Of a stretch of 64,000 nt of DNA, positions 19,073-26,597 are shown one piece after another. Source of the stretch: Aliikangiella maris (GTDB lineage Bacteria; Pseudomonadota; Gammaproteobacteria; Enterobacterales; Kangiellaceae); contig NZ_JBFDAH010000015.1 of the NCBI RefSeq assembly GCF_040719265.1, positions 47,284 to 111,283 of the forward strand, read 5' to 3'. Below the pieces are notes generated by a model. That model was not told the DNA's origin. It saw only the letters and a program-made list of their open reading frames with translations, and did not search any database. The stretch's first letter is position 1; each line of letters opens with the position of its first letter. The position numbers and the translations under genes are program-made.

Positions 19073-20083
19073 TCATTCAAAACCAACTTGACCAAATTTA
19101 ATTTTATGCATTACTTGAGGCTTACCAATCACAGGTGATTTGCCAGCAGCCTGTAATGTTTTAGTGGTTTGCTGTTGCTTATTTGGTTGTTTTTCAATTT
19201 GCGTTGACTGGCTTTCTGATTTTTGCTTTTCTATTGTCGAACAGGTTTTGGGTAGCGGCAAAGGTGTATTACGTAAGGCAAAAGTGATACGTAATTTTTG
19301 ATTAAACGGGTGTACATCAACACAAGCATCAACCTCAAAGACCTGTTTTAAACTCTGTTCGGTAAGCACCGCTTCCGGCGAACCCTGTGCAATCATTTGT
19401 CCGTCTTTTAATAAAATTAAACGGTCACAAAATGCTGCCGCCAAATTTAAGTCATGAATACTAACGATTACCGTAATACCTAACTCACGCGCTAACTCAA
19501 GTACTTCAACCTGATGACGCACATCTAAATGATTCGTTGGTTCATCCATAATAAGTATGTCGGTTGACTGAATAATCGCACGCGCGATTAATGCGCGTTG
19601 CTTTTCACCACCAGAAAGTGAATTAAAATTCTGAGTAATCTTGTGCTGTAAATCGACCTTTTCAGCAGCACATTGAATGGCATAACGATCCTCTGGTGTA
19701 TCAAATGCTAACAGCGACTTATTAGGTGTTAGCCCCATTCGAATTACATCCATCACGCTCATTTCAAAGCTGGCGCTTGGCTCTTGAAGTACTACCGCAA
19801 TTTTTTGTGCTAGTGCGCGTCGGGAATAATCTTGTATATGTTGTCCATTTAGTTGAATTGAACCACTAGTCGCTTGATGTTTGCCATACAAACAGCGAAG
19901 CAACGACGATTTACCTGCCCCATTAGGACCAATTAACCCCACAAATTCACCCGGTTGAATGGTGAAAGACAGATTATCGAGAATACATTTTTGTTTAACC
20001 TGCCAGCAAAGTTGTGCAACTTGCAGCATGGGTAATTCATTTTGGGCGTGATATGTCACATTAGTTATTCCGCTCGTTATCAA
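19073..20083 (-). CDS. btuD: Cobalamin ABC transporter ATP-binding protein BtuD (FecE-type) with C-terminal extension
   Basis: The ATPase of the corrinoid importer. Walker A is GPNGAGKSSLLR, the signature LSGGEKQRALIARA, Walker B ILIMDEP and the H-loop SIHDLN. The open frame starts with TTG at 20083; a GTG at 20059 and an ATG at 20029 (MLQVAQL, where the family usually begins) are possible starts, and none has a strong ribosome site. The ATPase core ends near residue 270; the last 65 or so residues are Gln/Lys/Ser/Thr-rich and have no counterpart in typical 250-260-residue members. It is the first gene after the AdoCbl riboswitch. Confidence 0.88.
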   Translation of the reverse strand: MITSGITNVTYHAQNELPMLQVAQLCWQVKQKCILDNLSFTIQPGEFVGLIGPNGAGKSSLLRCLYGKHQATSGSIQLNGQHIQDYSRRALAQKIAVVLQEPSASFEMSVMDVIRMGLTPNKSLLAFDTPEDRYAIQCAAEKVDLQHKITQNFNSLSGGEKQRALIARAIIQSTDILIMDEPTNHLDVRHQVEVLELARELGITVIVSIHDLNLAAAFCDRLILLKDGQMIAQGSPEAVLTEQSLKQVFEVDACVDVHPFNQKLRITFALRNTPLPLPKTCSTIEKQKSESQSTQIEKQPNKQQQTTKTLQAAGKSPVIGKPQVMHKIKFGQVGFE

Positions 20084-20194
20084 TCAGAACTTTATCGAGG
20101 GAATTACGCTAGGTGTTTGAGTGTGGTGAACAAGTGAAAACTATCGAGCTTATTGACCTCACCAACGAGTAACCCGCTCGAAGTGCTATCTGTT

Positions 20195-20467
20195 AGGTAT
20201 TCGGCAGGTCTCCTGGCTTATTAGTTTAGAGTTTTCACAACGACTTGCTGCCAATTAACGACAGTCAGGCTTGTGTTAAATCAAAATAAAAGAAACTCGC
20301 CTTCCCGGTTAGTCTATTTAAAGTACTATCTTGAAATATCACTTTAATGGACAAAAAAACCAGTGGCTTAGCGTTACTTTTAAAGCAAAAGCTTAACTAA
20401 TATACAGTTGCGGGTACAGCCGCAGATTTAAACTGCGTTCCCCTTTAAGCGCATTGCGCACCGAAAA
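20195..20467 (-). promoter_or_regulatory. Adenosylcobalamin riboswitch upstream of the btuD-led gene group
   Basis: On the minus strand all main blocks of the class are recognisable in order: GGTGCGCAATGCGC..GGGGAACGCAG, the core GCGGCTGTACCCGCAACTGT, TAAGCCACTGG, GGGAAGGCGAG and the B12 box AAGCCAGGAGACCTGCCG (revcomp of 20202-20219). The long distance between blocks fits the full-size AdoCbl type. It ends about 110-120 bases before the btuD gene. A CGAG..CTCG hairpin between 20166 and 20182 may belong to the expression platform. It should shut the transport and assembly genes off when adenosylcobalamin is abundant. Confidence 0.93.
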
Positions 20468-20583
20468 CTTGTGGATTATACCATAATCTCGTTGCATAGC
20501 CATGCTCTGACAGCTAATCTCGCCAGAACCGAAAAGCATGATGTAATACTAAAAATTATCGAAATGAAATAAAGATGAGCGAC

Positions 20584-21003
20584 TCAGTGGCGGTCAAGGT
20601 CTTCGATTAGCCAGCGGATTGCCGCAGTTTTTTTACTAAACACTTCAATATCAACTGGCGATTGAGACATCTGAGCCTTGTAGATTGATAAAAGTGCAGT
20701 GTTCAAGGTATCTTGCGCCACCAATGCTTGTTTATAGTCAGCCCCTCTTAAATCTTGATTATGTTTTAAAAAGTGAATGACCTGACTGATTTCAGTGAGA
20801 CCAATCTCAGGATAAGCCCTTGAAAAGTCGTAACAAACATTGATATTAAACTGAAAGTTCGGGTGTGCAACAATTTGATTAAAGGTTTCATACAATAATT
20901 TGAGAGAAATACCACCGTGAAAAATAACATCAATGAAACCGCCACTTCGATTAAAATGAAGCGTCGCATAAGACAAATCATTGGTGAGTAGTTCACTTGT
21001 CAT
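20584..21003 (-). CDS. Small STAS/SpoIIAA-like protein, function unknown
   Basis: A 139-residue soluble protein without signal or membrane segments. Its alternating beta/alpha pattern, CYDFSRAYPEIGL in the middle and the closing VFSKKTAAIRWLIED (an FxxxxxAxxWL ending) resemble SpoIIAA-like/STAS-type proteins; I do not recognise a named family. It is distantly similar in layout to the next gene upstream (CFDFTDAM.., ..AKLWLEEP), suggesting an old duplication. It lies downstream of the PduO-type adenosyltransferase on the same strand. Role unknown. Confidence 0.6.
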   Translation of the reverse strand: MTSELLTNDLSYATLHFNRSGGFIDVIFHGGISLKLLYETFNQIVAHPNFQFNINVCYDFSRAYPEIGLTEISQVIHFLKHNQDLRGADYKQALVAQDTLNTALLSIYKAQMSQSPVDIEVFSKKTAAIRWLIEDLDRH

Positions 21004-21166
21004 TACGGAAGACGATATCCCCTTAGATATACCCTAAAATGAAATGGGTTATTTAAGTGTTTTCCAAAACCGGTGAAATAGCAAGTTTATTCAAGCCACA
21101 TTAAAAAATGTTTTGATAAAATGTCTACTCAATAACAGAATTGCTTGAAAATTTATTGATTTGAGA

Positions 21167-21700
21167 TTATTCCTTATCCTTAGGTTGAATTGAACTATCG
21201 ATTGCACGATCAATTGATGAACGATCAAAAGATGTTCGCTCAGTAAGCGTATCAGGCGAAGGACCGATTGTCGTATCAGTTGATGTCTCGGCAGGTTCTT
21301 CCAACCATAACTTCGCTAAAAATCGATGGCTGTAAATCTGCATATCAATATTGGTTCTGGCAAAAAATAAGCGATAAAAATCGAGCAGCATTTTTGTCAT
21401 ATCGTCACCATAAACAAATGCCAATCGATAACTATTGCCAAGTTTATGCTGCATACCATACATAAAATGATAAAAAATCTCTGTATCATTGAGTGTTAAT
21501 TCCACCATAGCATCAGTAAAATCGAAGCAGATGGCCATATTTTTCTTGAATCGAAGATCTCTGAGAAGTAAAGAAAAACTATCTACCAGATCAAACAACC
21601 TGACCACTCCCCAATAGGAAAGATAAGCGTAGTTTTTATCGTTCTTTATGACAACATCAACACTCGGTTTTTTCGTAGGCTCCTGATGCAGACTAGTCAT
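21167..21700 (-). CDS. Second small STAS/SpoIIAA-like protein, coupled to the adenosyltransferase gene
   Basis: About 177 residues. I chose the ATG at 21698-21700, which lies inside the end of the upstream adenosyltransferase gene (8-base overlap, ATG sharing bases with its TAG); the open frame continues further upstream only inside that gene. The body (SYWGVVRLFDLVD, ICFDFTDAMVEL, SHRFLAKLWLEEP) parallels the neighbouring 20584-21003 protein. The last 30 residues are low-complexity and Asp/Ser/Thr-rich. The overlap implies translational coupling to corrinoid adenosylation, but no function is known to me. Confidence 0.6.
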   Translation of the reverse strand: MTSLHQEPTKKPSVDVVIKNDKNYAYLSYWGVVRLFDLVDSFSLLLRDLRFKKNMAICFDFTDAMVELTLNDTEIFYHFMYGMQHKLGNSYRLAFVYGDDMTKMLLDFYRLFFARTNIDMQIYSHRFLAKLWLEEPAETSTDTTIGPSPDTLTERTSFDRSSIDRAIDSSIQPKDKE

Positions 21701-22262
21701 TGTTAGTTGTCTTCTGCAGGCGACGCGACTGCCACATTTCTTCTGTCTGATGGTCTGCTCTGGCCAAAAGTCGACAAAAAACAAACAATAAATCAGATAA
21801 TCGATTTAAATATTTTTGTGATAACGGATTAATTTCATCAGTGTGCGTCAAAGTCACCACTCTGCGCTCAGCACGGCGGCATATTGTACGAGCCATATGG
21901 CAGGCAGTTGTAGCCAGATTGCCTTTAGGTAATACGAACTCTTTCAGTGGTGGCAATTGCTCATTAAAATCATCCAGCCACTCATCTAATTGCTTTAAGT
22001 GTTCTTCCTTAACCAGCGTGTAGCCCGGCATTGCCAGTTCACCGCCCAAGTCAAATAAGCGGTGCTGAATTTCGTTAATTGCCGCTTGTAGTTTCTCGTC
22101 GGTCAATTGTGAAGAGGTCATGCCAATAGCGGCATTGAGCTCATCAATTGTGCCAATCGCCTCAATCCTCGCTGAGTCTTTTGTCAAGCGTTCGTTGTTG
22201 CCGATACCTGTCGTGCCATCGTCACCAGTTTTGGTGGCCAGCTTTGATAATCGATTTCCCAT
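21693..22262 (-). CDS. PduO/MMAB-type corrinoid adenosyltransferase
   Basis: A 189-residue trimeric-type ATP:cob(I)alamin adenosyltransferase, structurally unrelated to CobO. The N-terminus carries TKTGDDGTTGIGNNERLTKD (the ATP-binding loop typically reads TKTGDxGxTxL..R), then IGTIDELNAAIG, and the helix with ARTICRRAERRVV holds conserved Arg residues. AAGAGAG lies upstream of the ATG at a normal distance. It is followed by two coupled small proteins. With CobO at 12582-13175, the organism has two routes to adenosylated corrinoids. Confidence 0.93.
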   Translation of the reverse strand: MGNRLSKLATKTGDDGTTGIGNNERLTKDSARIEAIGTIDELNAAIGMTSSQLTDEKLQAAINEIQHRLFDLGGELAMPGYTLVKEEHLKQLDEWLDDFNEQLPPLKEFVLPKGNLATTACHMARTICRRAERRVVTLTHTDEINPLSQKYLNRLSDLLFVFCRLLARADHQTEEMWQSRRLQKTTNND

Positions 22263-22812
22263 AATAACTCTCTTAAATGTTCAATAACTATTAAAATAAT
22301 TTTTATATTCAATTAACTGTCAATTTTACACTTTTTATAATGATGAATTATATATTAATTGCTAGAATCTTTGTTGGTAACATTTAAATTTTTTATAATC
22401 TGAAAATTAGTCTGGCTTTTACCAAGCTTATTTGGCTTACCTTGCAAGCCCCTCAGTTTTTACCAAAACAATGTTTATCAGCACGAAACAACATTAGTAA
22501 AATTAAGACTTTCGATAAAAATCCGACATTGTCTTTAAAAATCTGTAAACGTTTGCTTGGCAGGGTTAATGATCAATAAGAAAGTCTAAACAGTTACCCC
22601 CTTAATATGGCAAACACGAAATATAACAAACCAAAGCACAGTCGTTTGCATTGGCTGATTAACACAAATGAATTAGATTAATTTTACACCTAAATTGGCA
22701 CAGCGTTTTTTTTTCTGTCACCTTTTTAAATTTTATGAGAGCAGCTCAGCATTTTTTGCCACAAGTTCAGGTCACAATTAAGCGACAACTTACTTTCAAG
22801 TTAACTTGAGTC
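22263..22812. other. Divergent intergenic region
   Basis: No gene found. It separates the minus-strand adenosyltransferase from the plus-strand BtuF-like gene and must hold both promoters. I looked for a third cobalamin riboswitch here and saw neither a B12 box nor the CCCCGC core. Confidence 0.5.
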
Positions 22813-23595
22813 ATGCTTTTCAATAATGAGAACCCAACAGACCATTTTATGAAAATTATTAGCCTTGTACCTTCAATTACCGAAACATTAATTGACTGCC
22901 AAGTCAACCTGGTGGGACGATCGCGTTTTTGTATTCATCCTCGCCCACAAGTAAACGACATCGCCAAAGTTGGCGGTACCAAAGATATTAATTGGCAAAA
23001 TGCGCTCGACCAATCTGCTGATTTGGTAATTCTCGATAAAGAAGAAAATACCTTACAAATGGCAGAATCTTGTCCAATCGACTATTTTGCATTACACATT
23101 ACTTGCATCGAAGATGTTGCCCCTGAACTAACACGCTTAGCAGAAAGAATTGAAAGCCAACCGCTCATGGCAATTGCAAAGCGTTGGCAGCAAGTTGCTC
23201 AAAATGGTCCGCTCCCAAATAATATGATCACTTTACCAGGAGTTATTCAATGGTGGAAAAAGCCAGATACGCAAACACGACTGGTTTATCTCATTTGGCA
23301 AAATCCTTGGATGGCTATTGGCGAAAATACTTTTATTCAATCGGTGCTGGACTTTTGTGGATTGAAAAAATACCGAATTTCATTCAGCGATAAATACCCA
23401 CAAATTGATCTGGGGCGATTGGCAAAAGAAGATACCGTTTTATTATTCTCTACAGAGCCTTTTCCTTTTGATCGTTATCAAGAGTCATTAATTGAACTTG
23501 GCTATAGCTGTGCATTAGTCGATGGCGAGCTTTTTTCATGGTATGGCATTCGCAGTCTGAAATTTTTAGAATCAATCTGCGAAACAGCCGAATAA
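22813..23595 (+). CDS. BtuF-like helical-backbone metal-receptor protein without a signal peptide
   Basis: A 260-residue protein of the periplasmic-binding-protein fold (BtuF/FecB group): MKIISLVPSITETLIDCQVNLVGRSRFC and DQSADLVILDKEENT match the class III binding-protein start. The mature-type sequence begins at once, without an export signal; an ATG at 22849 (residue 13) fits the family start even better. So it is probably cytoplasmic. The ending (FDRYQESLIELGYSCALVDGELFSWYGIRSL) matches the B12-binding subgroup. Next to the corrinoid genes, it may bind a corrinoid in the cytoplasm, but this is inference. Confidence 0.75.
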   Translation: MLFNNENPTDHFMKIISLVPSITETLIDCQVNLVGRSRFCIHPRPQVNDIAKVGGTKDINWQNALDQSADLVILDKEENTLQMAESCPIDYFALHITCIEDVAPELTRLAERIESQPLMAIAKRWQQVAQNGPLPNNMITLPGVIQWWKKPDTQTRLVYLIWQNPWMAIGENTFIQSVLDFCGLKKYRISFSDKYPQIDLGRLAKEDTVLLFSTEPFPFDRYQESLIELGYSCALVDGELFSWYGIRSLKFLESICETAE

Positions 23596-23751
23596 ACAAT
23601 CATGATAAGAGCCAATAAACCAACGATTAAAAATAAATTTTTATTGATTAATTCGTTAATGACTCACTGAAGTTAAAGTTAATTTCAGCTTGCTAACGTT
23701 TTTAAGCCTGACTAGGTCAGTTAAATAAAAAATCGGGCCGATTTTATAAAA

Positions 23752-23798
23752 TTTCAATAAGCGATAAACGCTCGACTTGAGATCGCTATTGAATTTTT
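23752..23798 (+). terminator. Factor-independent terminator after the BtuF-like gene
   Basis: TTCAATA(a)GCGAT pairs with ATCGCTATTGAA and is followed directly by TTTTT. A stem of twelve pairs with one bulge plus T-run, about 160 bases after the stop codon. Confidence 0.7.
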
Positions 23799-24130
23799 CG
23801 CTATTTGTTATTGTTTGTTGTGAATATTCACACAACTAAAAAACTGAAATAGCTTGATTTGAACCAATTAATTTGGTTTAACATGGGCTGGATCTTTTTT
23901 CACTATGTCTATTATGTCTTTCACGAAAACGTCACATAGTGTTAACCTTTTTCCGGTTATAATTTAATCAATTCTTAAAAACTATTAGGAACGATAGCAT
24001 TTGGTGAACCAATTCACATAATTACGATATAAGCAGGAGATTGGTTTTTATTGTTCTAGTTTGTTTATCAAGAAGAATAAAAGTTTAAAACTGAATCATT
24101 CCATATGTTTACTGGCAACAGGAGCCGAAT
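23799..24130. promoter_or_regulatory. Intergenic region with palindromes before a small ORF
   Basis: The perfect palindrome TGTGAATATTCACA lies at 23819-23832. A related GTGAA-ccaa-TTCAC lies at about 24004-24017. A TATAAT hexamer at 23958-23963 could be a -10 box, though no good -35 lies at the right distance. The two GTGAA/TTCAC sites could be operators for the small gene at 24131; this is tentative. Confidence 0.35.
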
Positions 24131-24295
24131 ATGCCGACAGAAAAACCTAAACTGGGAGAGTTAAATACTACCCCTAGTCTTGACAACAGTGTTGCTGCTG
24201 AAGAAAAAGATAAAAACATTAATAAAAAAGAGAATCATGACTTTGCTTTTGGCAATTGGCAGACTACTCACCCAAACCGCACATTCAGTAATTAA
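24131..24295 (+). CDS. Small 54-residue protein, unknown function
   Basis: ATG CCG ACA to TAA encodes 54 residues, charged and Asn/Lys-rich in the first two thirds, ending in DFAFGNWQTTHPNRTFSN. AGGAG lies 7 bases before the ATG, a strong ribosome site in a region where no larger frame competes. There is no signal peptide or membrane helix. The aromatic/glycine-rich tail looks conserved-like, but I do not recognise it. The gene stands alone between the corrinoid region and the PhoX-like gene. Confidence 0.5.
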   Translation: MPTEKPKLGELNTTPSLDNSVAAEEKDKNINKKENHDFAFGNWQTTHPNRTFSN

Positions 24296-24536
24296 GTGCA
24301 ATTGAATCAGGTTGGTGATGACTAAACATATTTATTTTAGAAAAACTTCACTTTTGAAAAACTTTCGCTTTTGAAAATAAAGCATGCGAGAATTCAAATT
24401 TCGACAAATATCACTTAACAAAAAATCATTACCCACAATTTTCATGTGCGACTGCATGATAAATTTAAACACTGTTCATTAGATTTGCCACTGAAGCTAT
24501 CCGGCATCTCTTTTTGACAGGCTTTCCGACGCATCG

Positions 24537-24634
24537 ACTTATTTCTTATCACTTATTTCTTATCACTTATTTCTTATTACTTATTTCTTATCACTTATTG
24601 TTTATCATCTATTGTTTATCATCTATTGCTTATC
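24537..24634. repeat. 14-bp tandem repeat, seven copies
   Basis: Seven consecutive 14-base units, the first being ACTTATTTCTTATC, with a few changes in the last three (ATTGTTTATC, ATTGCTTATC). Each unit is itself two 7-base half-units of CTTATNN type. It sits in the gap between the small ORF and the convergent PhoX-like gene. Confidence 0.85.
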
Positions 24635-24744
24635 ATTTAACTGATTTAATAATAAAAATACGCATTCTAATCAAAGCAACTCAAATGACTTCAATCCTTT
24701 AAAAAGAACCGAAGTCATTCACACAAAGCGTTAAACCGTCAAGC

Positions 24745-26292
24745 TTATCGATCGTGTCGGGCTTGGCGTTTTAATTTACGAACATAGTTAAAGTCCCAGT
24801 CGCTTGAACAAGTGCGAATGAAGCGGCCATTATAAAAACTATGACGATTGTAACGGAAGTTTTTCTCACAAGTTGGTGGTACAACATCTTCAATGTTAAA
24901 CAACCAAAGTGCATCACCTTTACCATTTGGATTATTCTCAATATCCGTGCTGCTTGGGTGCTGAATTGATACAACAAATTCGGTCGGACGCTTAGGGTTA
25001 AAAATCATCCCGGTTGCTTCTGCACCATTAACCTGAATACTCATAAAGTGATCAACCGATTCAGCGACACCATCACTGTTAGCATCACGAACAAACCAGA
25101 TATCACCACCAATATCGCTACCATTTGGCGCATCTTCAATAATATAGATATTACCAAAAGCATCTTGAGCTAAATTATCAGGCGAATTAATTTTTCCGGT
25201 TGTAGCCGGGAATCCAACATTTTTAGGTGTCCCAGTTTCACTGGCAAATACTCGAACAACGGCTCGATTACCGCGCAACATTTCTACCGAATAAACCGCT
25301 TGCTCTGAAGTCGCAGTAAAATAAAGTACTTCGCGACCGTTGCCTAATATGCCGACTTCAACATCTTCTGGTCGACCGTAAGGCGTTGCACCGACTTCAT
25401 CAGCAGCAAGACGACCAGCACGGAAAGAAGCTGCATTTTCAAAAGGATTTTGTTGAGTTAATGGCTTACCCTGGCGATCAGTTAACGGTATCCAGCGCGC
25501 GTCACCGGTACGCGTTGCATTGGCATTATTGGCACTATTGTAGTTTTCTGAAGAAACCCCATCAAAATCATTAACGGCTAATACAAATGTTTGTCCCGAA
25601 TTAAATTCGCGATCATCCGCCACTAATTTATAGATTGCACCAGAACGATCTTCATCAACATAGTAAACAACATTTTTTTGCTTTTTACCAAATCGAATTC
25701 CTTCTTGCGAAACATTGGCAAAAGATTGTTTTTCACGAATTTCAATATCATCAGGATGCGCCATTGGATTTAGTACTTCGATCACACGACCTTCACCAGA
25801 CCACTCTTCTCCTAAAATTAAAGTGCCATACGGCGTGTAAGTTGCCGGATCGAATGCACCAAAATCGTTTGCCCAGGTATTATCAACGCCACGTTGACCA
25901 CTGTTATCACCCGAAAACAAAATATTCGCTTTGTCTTGACGAATATCATAACGTGTTACCCCAGCACCGTAGGGTGATTCATGTGGAATAAAAATATAGT
26001 TGCCCGTGTGATCGAAAGCGACCATATCCCACATAGAAGCCGATGTGCCCGCTCCCGGCGCACGGACAACAGATTGATCCATATCGGCTTCAATTTCAGC
26101 CATGCTGGTTAAATTAACCTGACTGATACCAGCGGGAACCTGCCAAGGTGAATTAACTTCGTTAATATGGTTTGGGCTTGCCACCGCCGAAGACTGTGTG
26201 AGTGGATTAAAAAATGGTTCAGTCCCCGCAATAGCAACCGAAGTTGTCATTGCAATCGCACTGGATATTACGGCCAGTTTTAGATTTGTCAT
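24745..26292 (-). CDS. PhoX-like (DUF839) exported beta-propeller protein
   Basis: A 515-residue protein with a signal peptide (1-22, AIA-GT). It belongs by motif to the PhoX/DUF839 group: MWDMVAFDHTGNYIFIPHE, GTLILGEEW, YGRPEDVEV, INSPDNLAQDAFGNIYIIED, ATGMIFNP, VVSIQHP. PhoX proteins are Ca/Fe-dependent alkaline phosphatases, but many DUF839 members have no shown activity, so phosphatase function is not assured. No twin-arginine pair is visible in the signal, unlike classic PhoX, which is Tat-exported. GGAG lies 8 bases before the ATG. It lies downstream of the diheme lipoprotein gene on the same strand, with 305 bases between. Confidence 0.75.
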   Translation of the reverse strand: MTNLKLAVISSAIAMTTSVAIAGTEPFFNPLTQSSAVASPNHINEVNSPWQVPAGISQVNLTSMAEIEADMDQSVVRAPGAGTSASMWDMVAFDHTGNYIFIPHESPYGAGVTRYDIRQDKANILFSGDNSGQRGVDNTWANDFGAFDPATYTPYGTLILGEEWSGEGRVIEVLNPMAHPDDIEIREKQSFANVSQEGIRFGKKQKNVVYYVDEDRSGAIYKLVADDREFNSGQTFVLAVNDFDGVSSENYNSANNANATRTGDARWIPLTDRQGKPLTQQNPFENAASFRAGRLAADEVGATPYGRPEDVEVGILGNGREVLYFTATSEQAVYSVEMLRGNRAVVRVFASETGTPKNVGFPATTGKINSPDNLAQDAFGNIYIIEDAPNGSDIGGDIWFVRDANSDGVAESVDHFMSIQVNGAEATGMIFNPKRPTEFVVSIQHPSSTDIENNPNGKGDALWLFNIEDVVPPTCEKNFRYNRHSFYNGRFIRTCSSDWDFNYVRKLKRQARHDR

Positions 26293-26597
26293 TACTTGAT
26301 CTCCAGATTATATAATCGAGTTTTTGTCAGAACATTAATCCTTTTATTATTTGCTCCTTGTAAATTACTCCCTTTGGTTTGGTCCTTATGGTATTAACCT
26401 TTTAGCGGTATTTATAAGAGCTTGACCACTTGGTATTTCTTTACGAGTTTCCCCCGCTCGTCAAAGCCATTAGAGTTTACAAGGTTATTATGAAAGGACT
26501 ATTAATCTCGATTCAGGATTTGATGACACTTTTTTTAAACCTTCATTGTTCAGTAAAAGTGCATACCTAATACGCCAATATGCCAGCACCAATCTGC
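26293..26597. other. Intergenic region between two minus-strand genes
   Basis: About 305 bases without an open frame or clear hairpin. Long enough to hold a separate promoter for the PhoX-like gene. Confidence 0.4.

Noticed and set aside
22263..22812. Third cobalamin riboswitch before the PduO-type gene
   Set aside because: Neither the B12 box nor the CCCCGC core is found on the minus strand.
23819..23832. CRP site at TGTGAATATTCACA
   Set aside because: The spacing between half-sites is four bases, not the six of CRP sites; kept only as an unnamed palindrome.
24514..24702. 62-residue ORF with HLFLITYFLLLISYHL-like repeats
   Set aside because: It is the translation of the 14-bp tandem repeat; no ribosome site.
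25386..25991. Plus-strand ORFs opposite the PhoX-like gene rich in His and Gln
   Set aside because: Shadow frames of a well-supported gene; composition reflects antisense codons.
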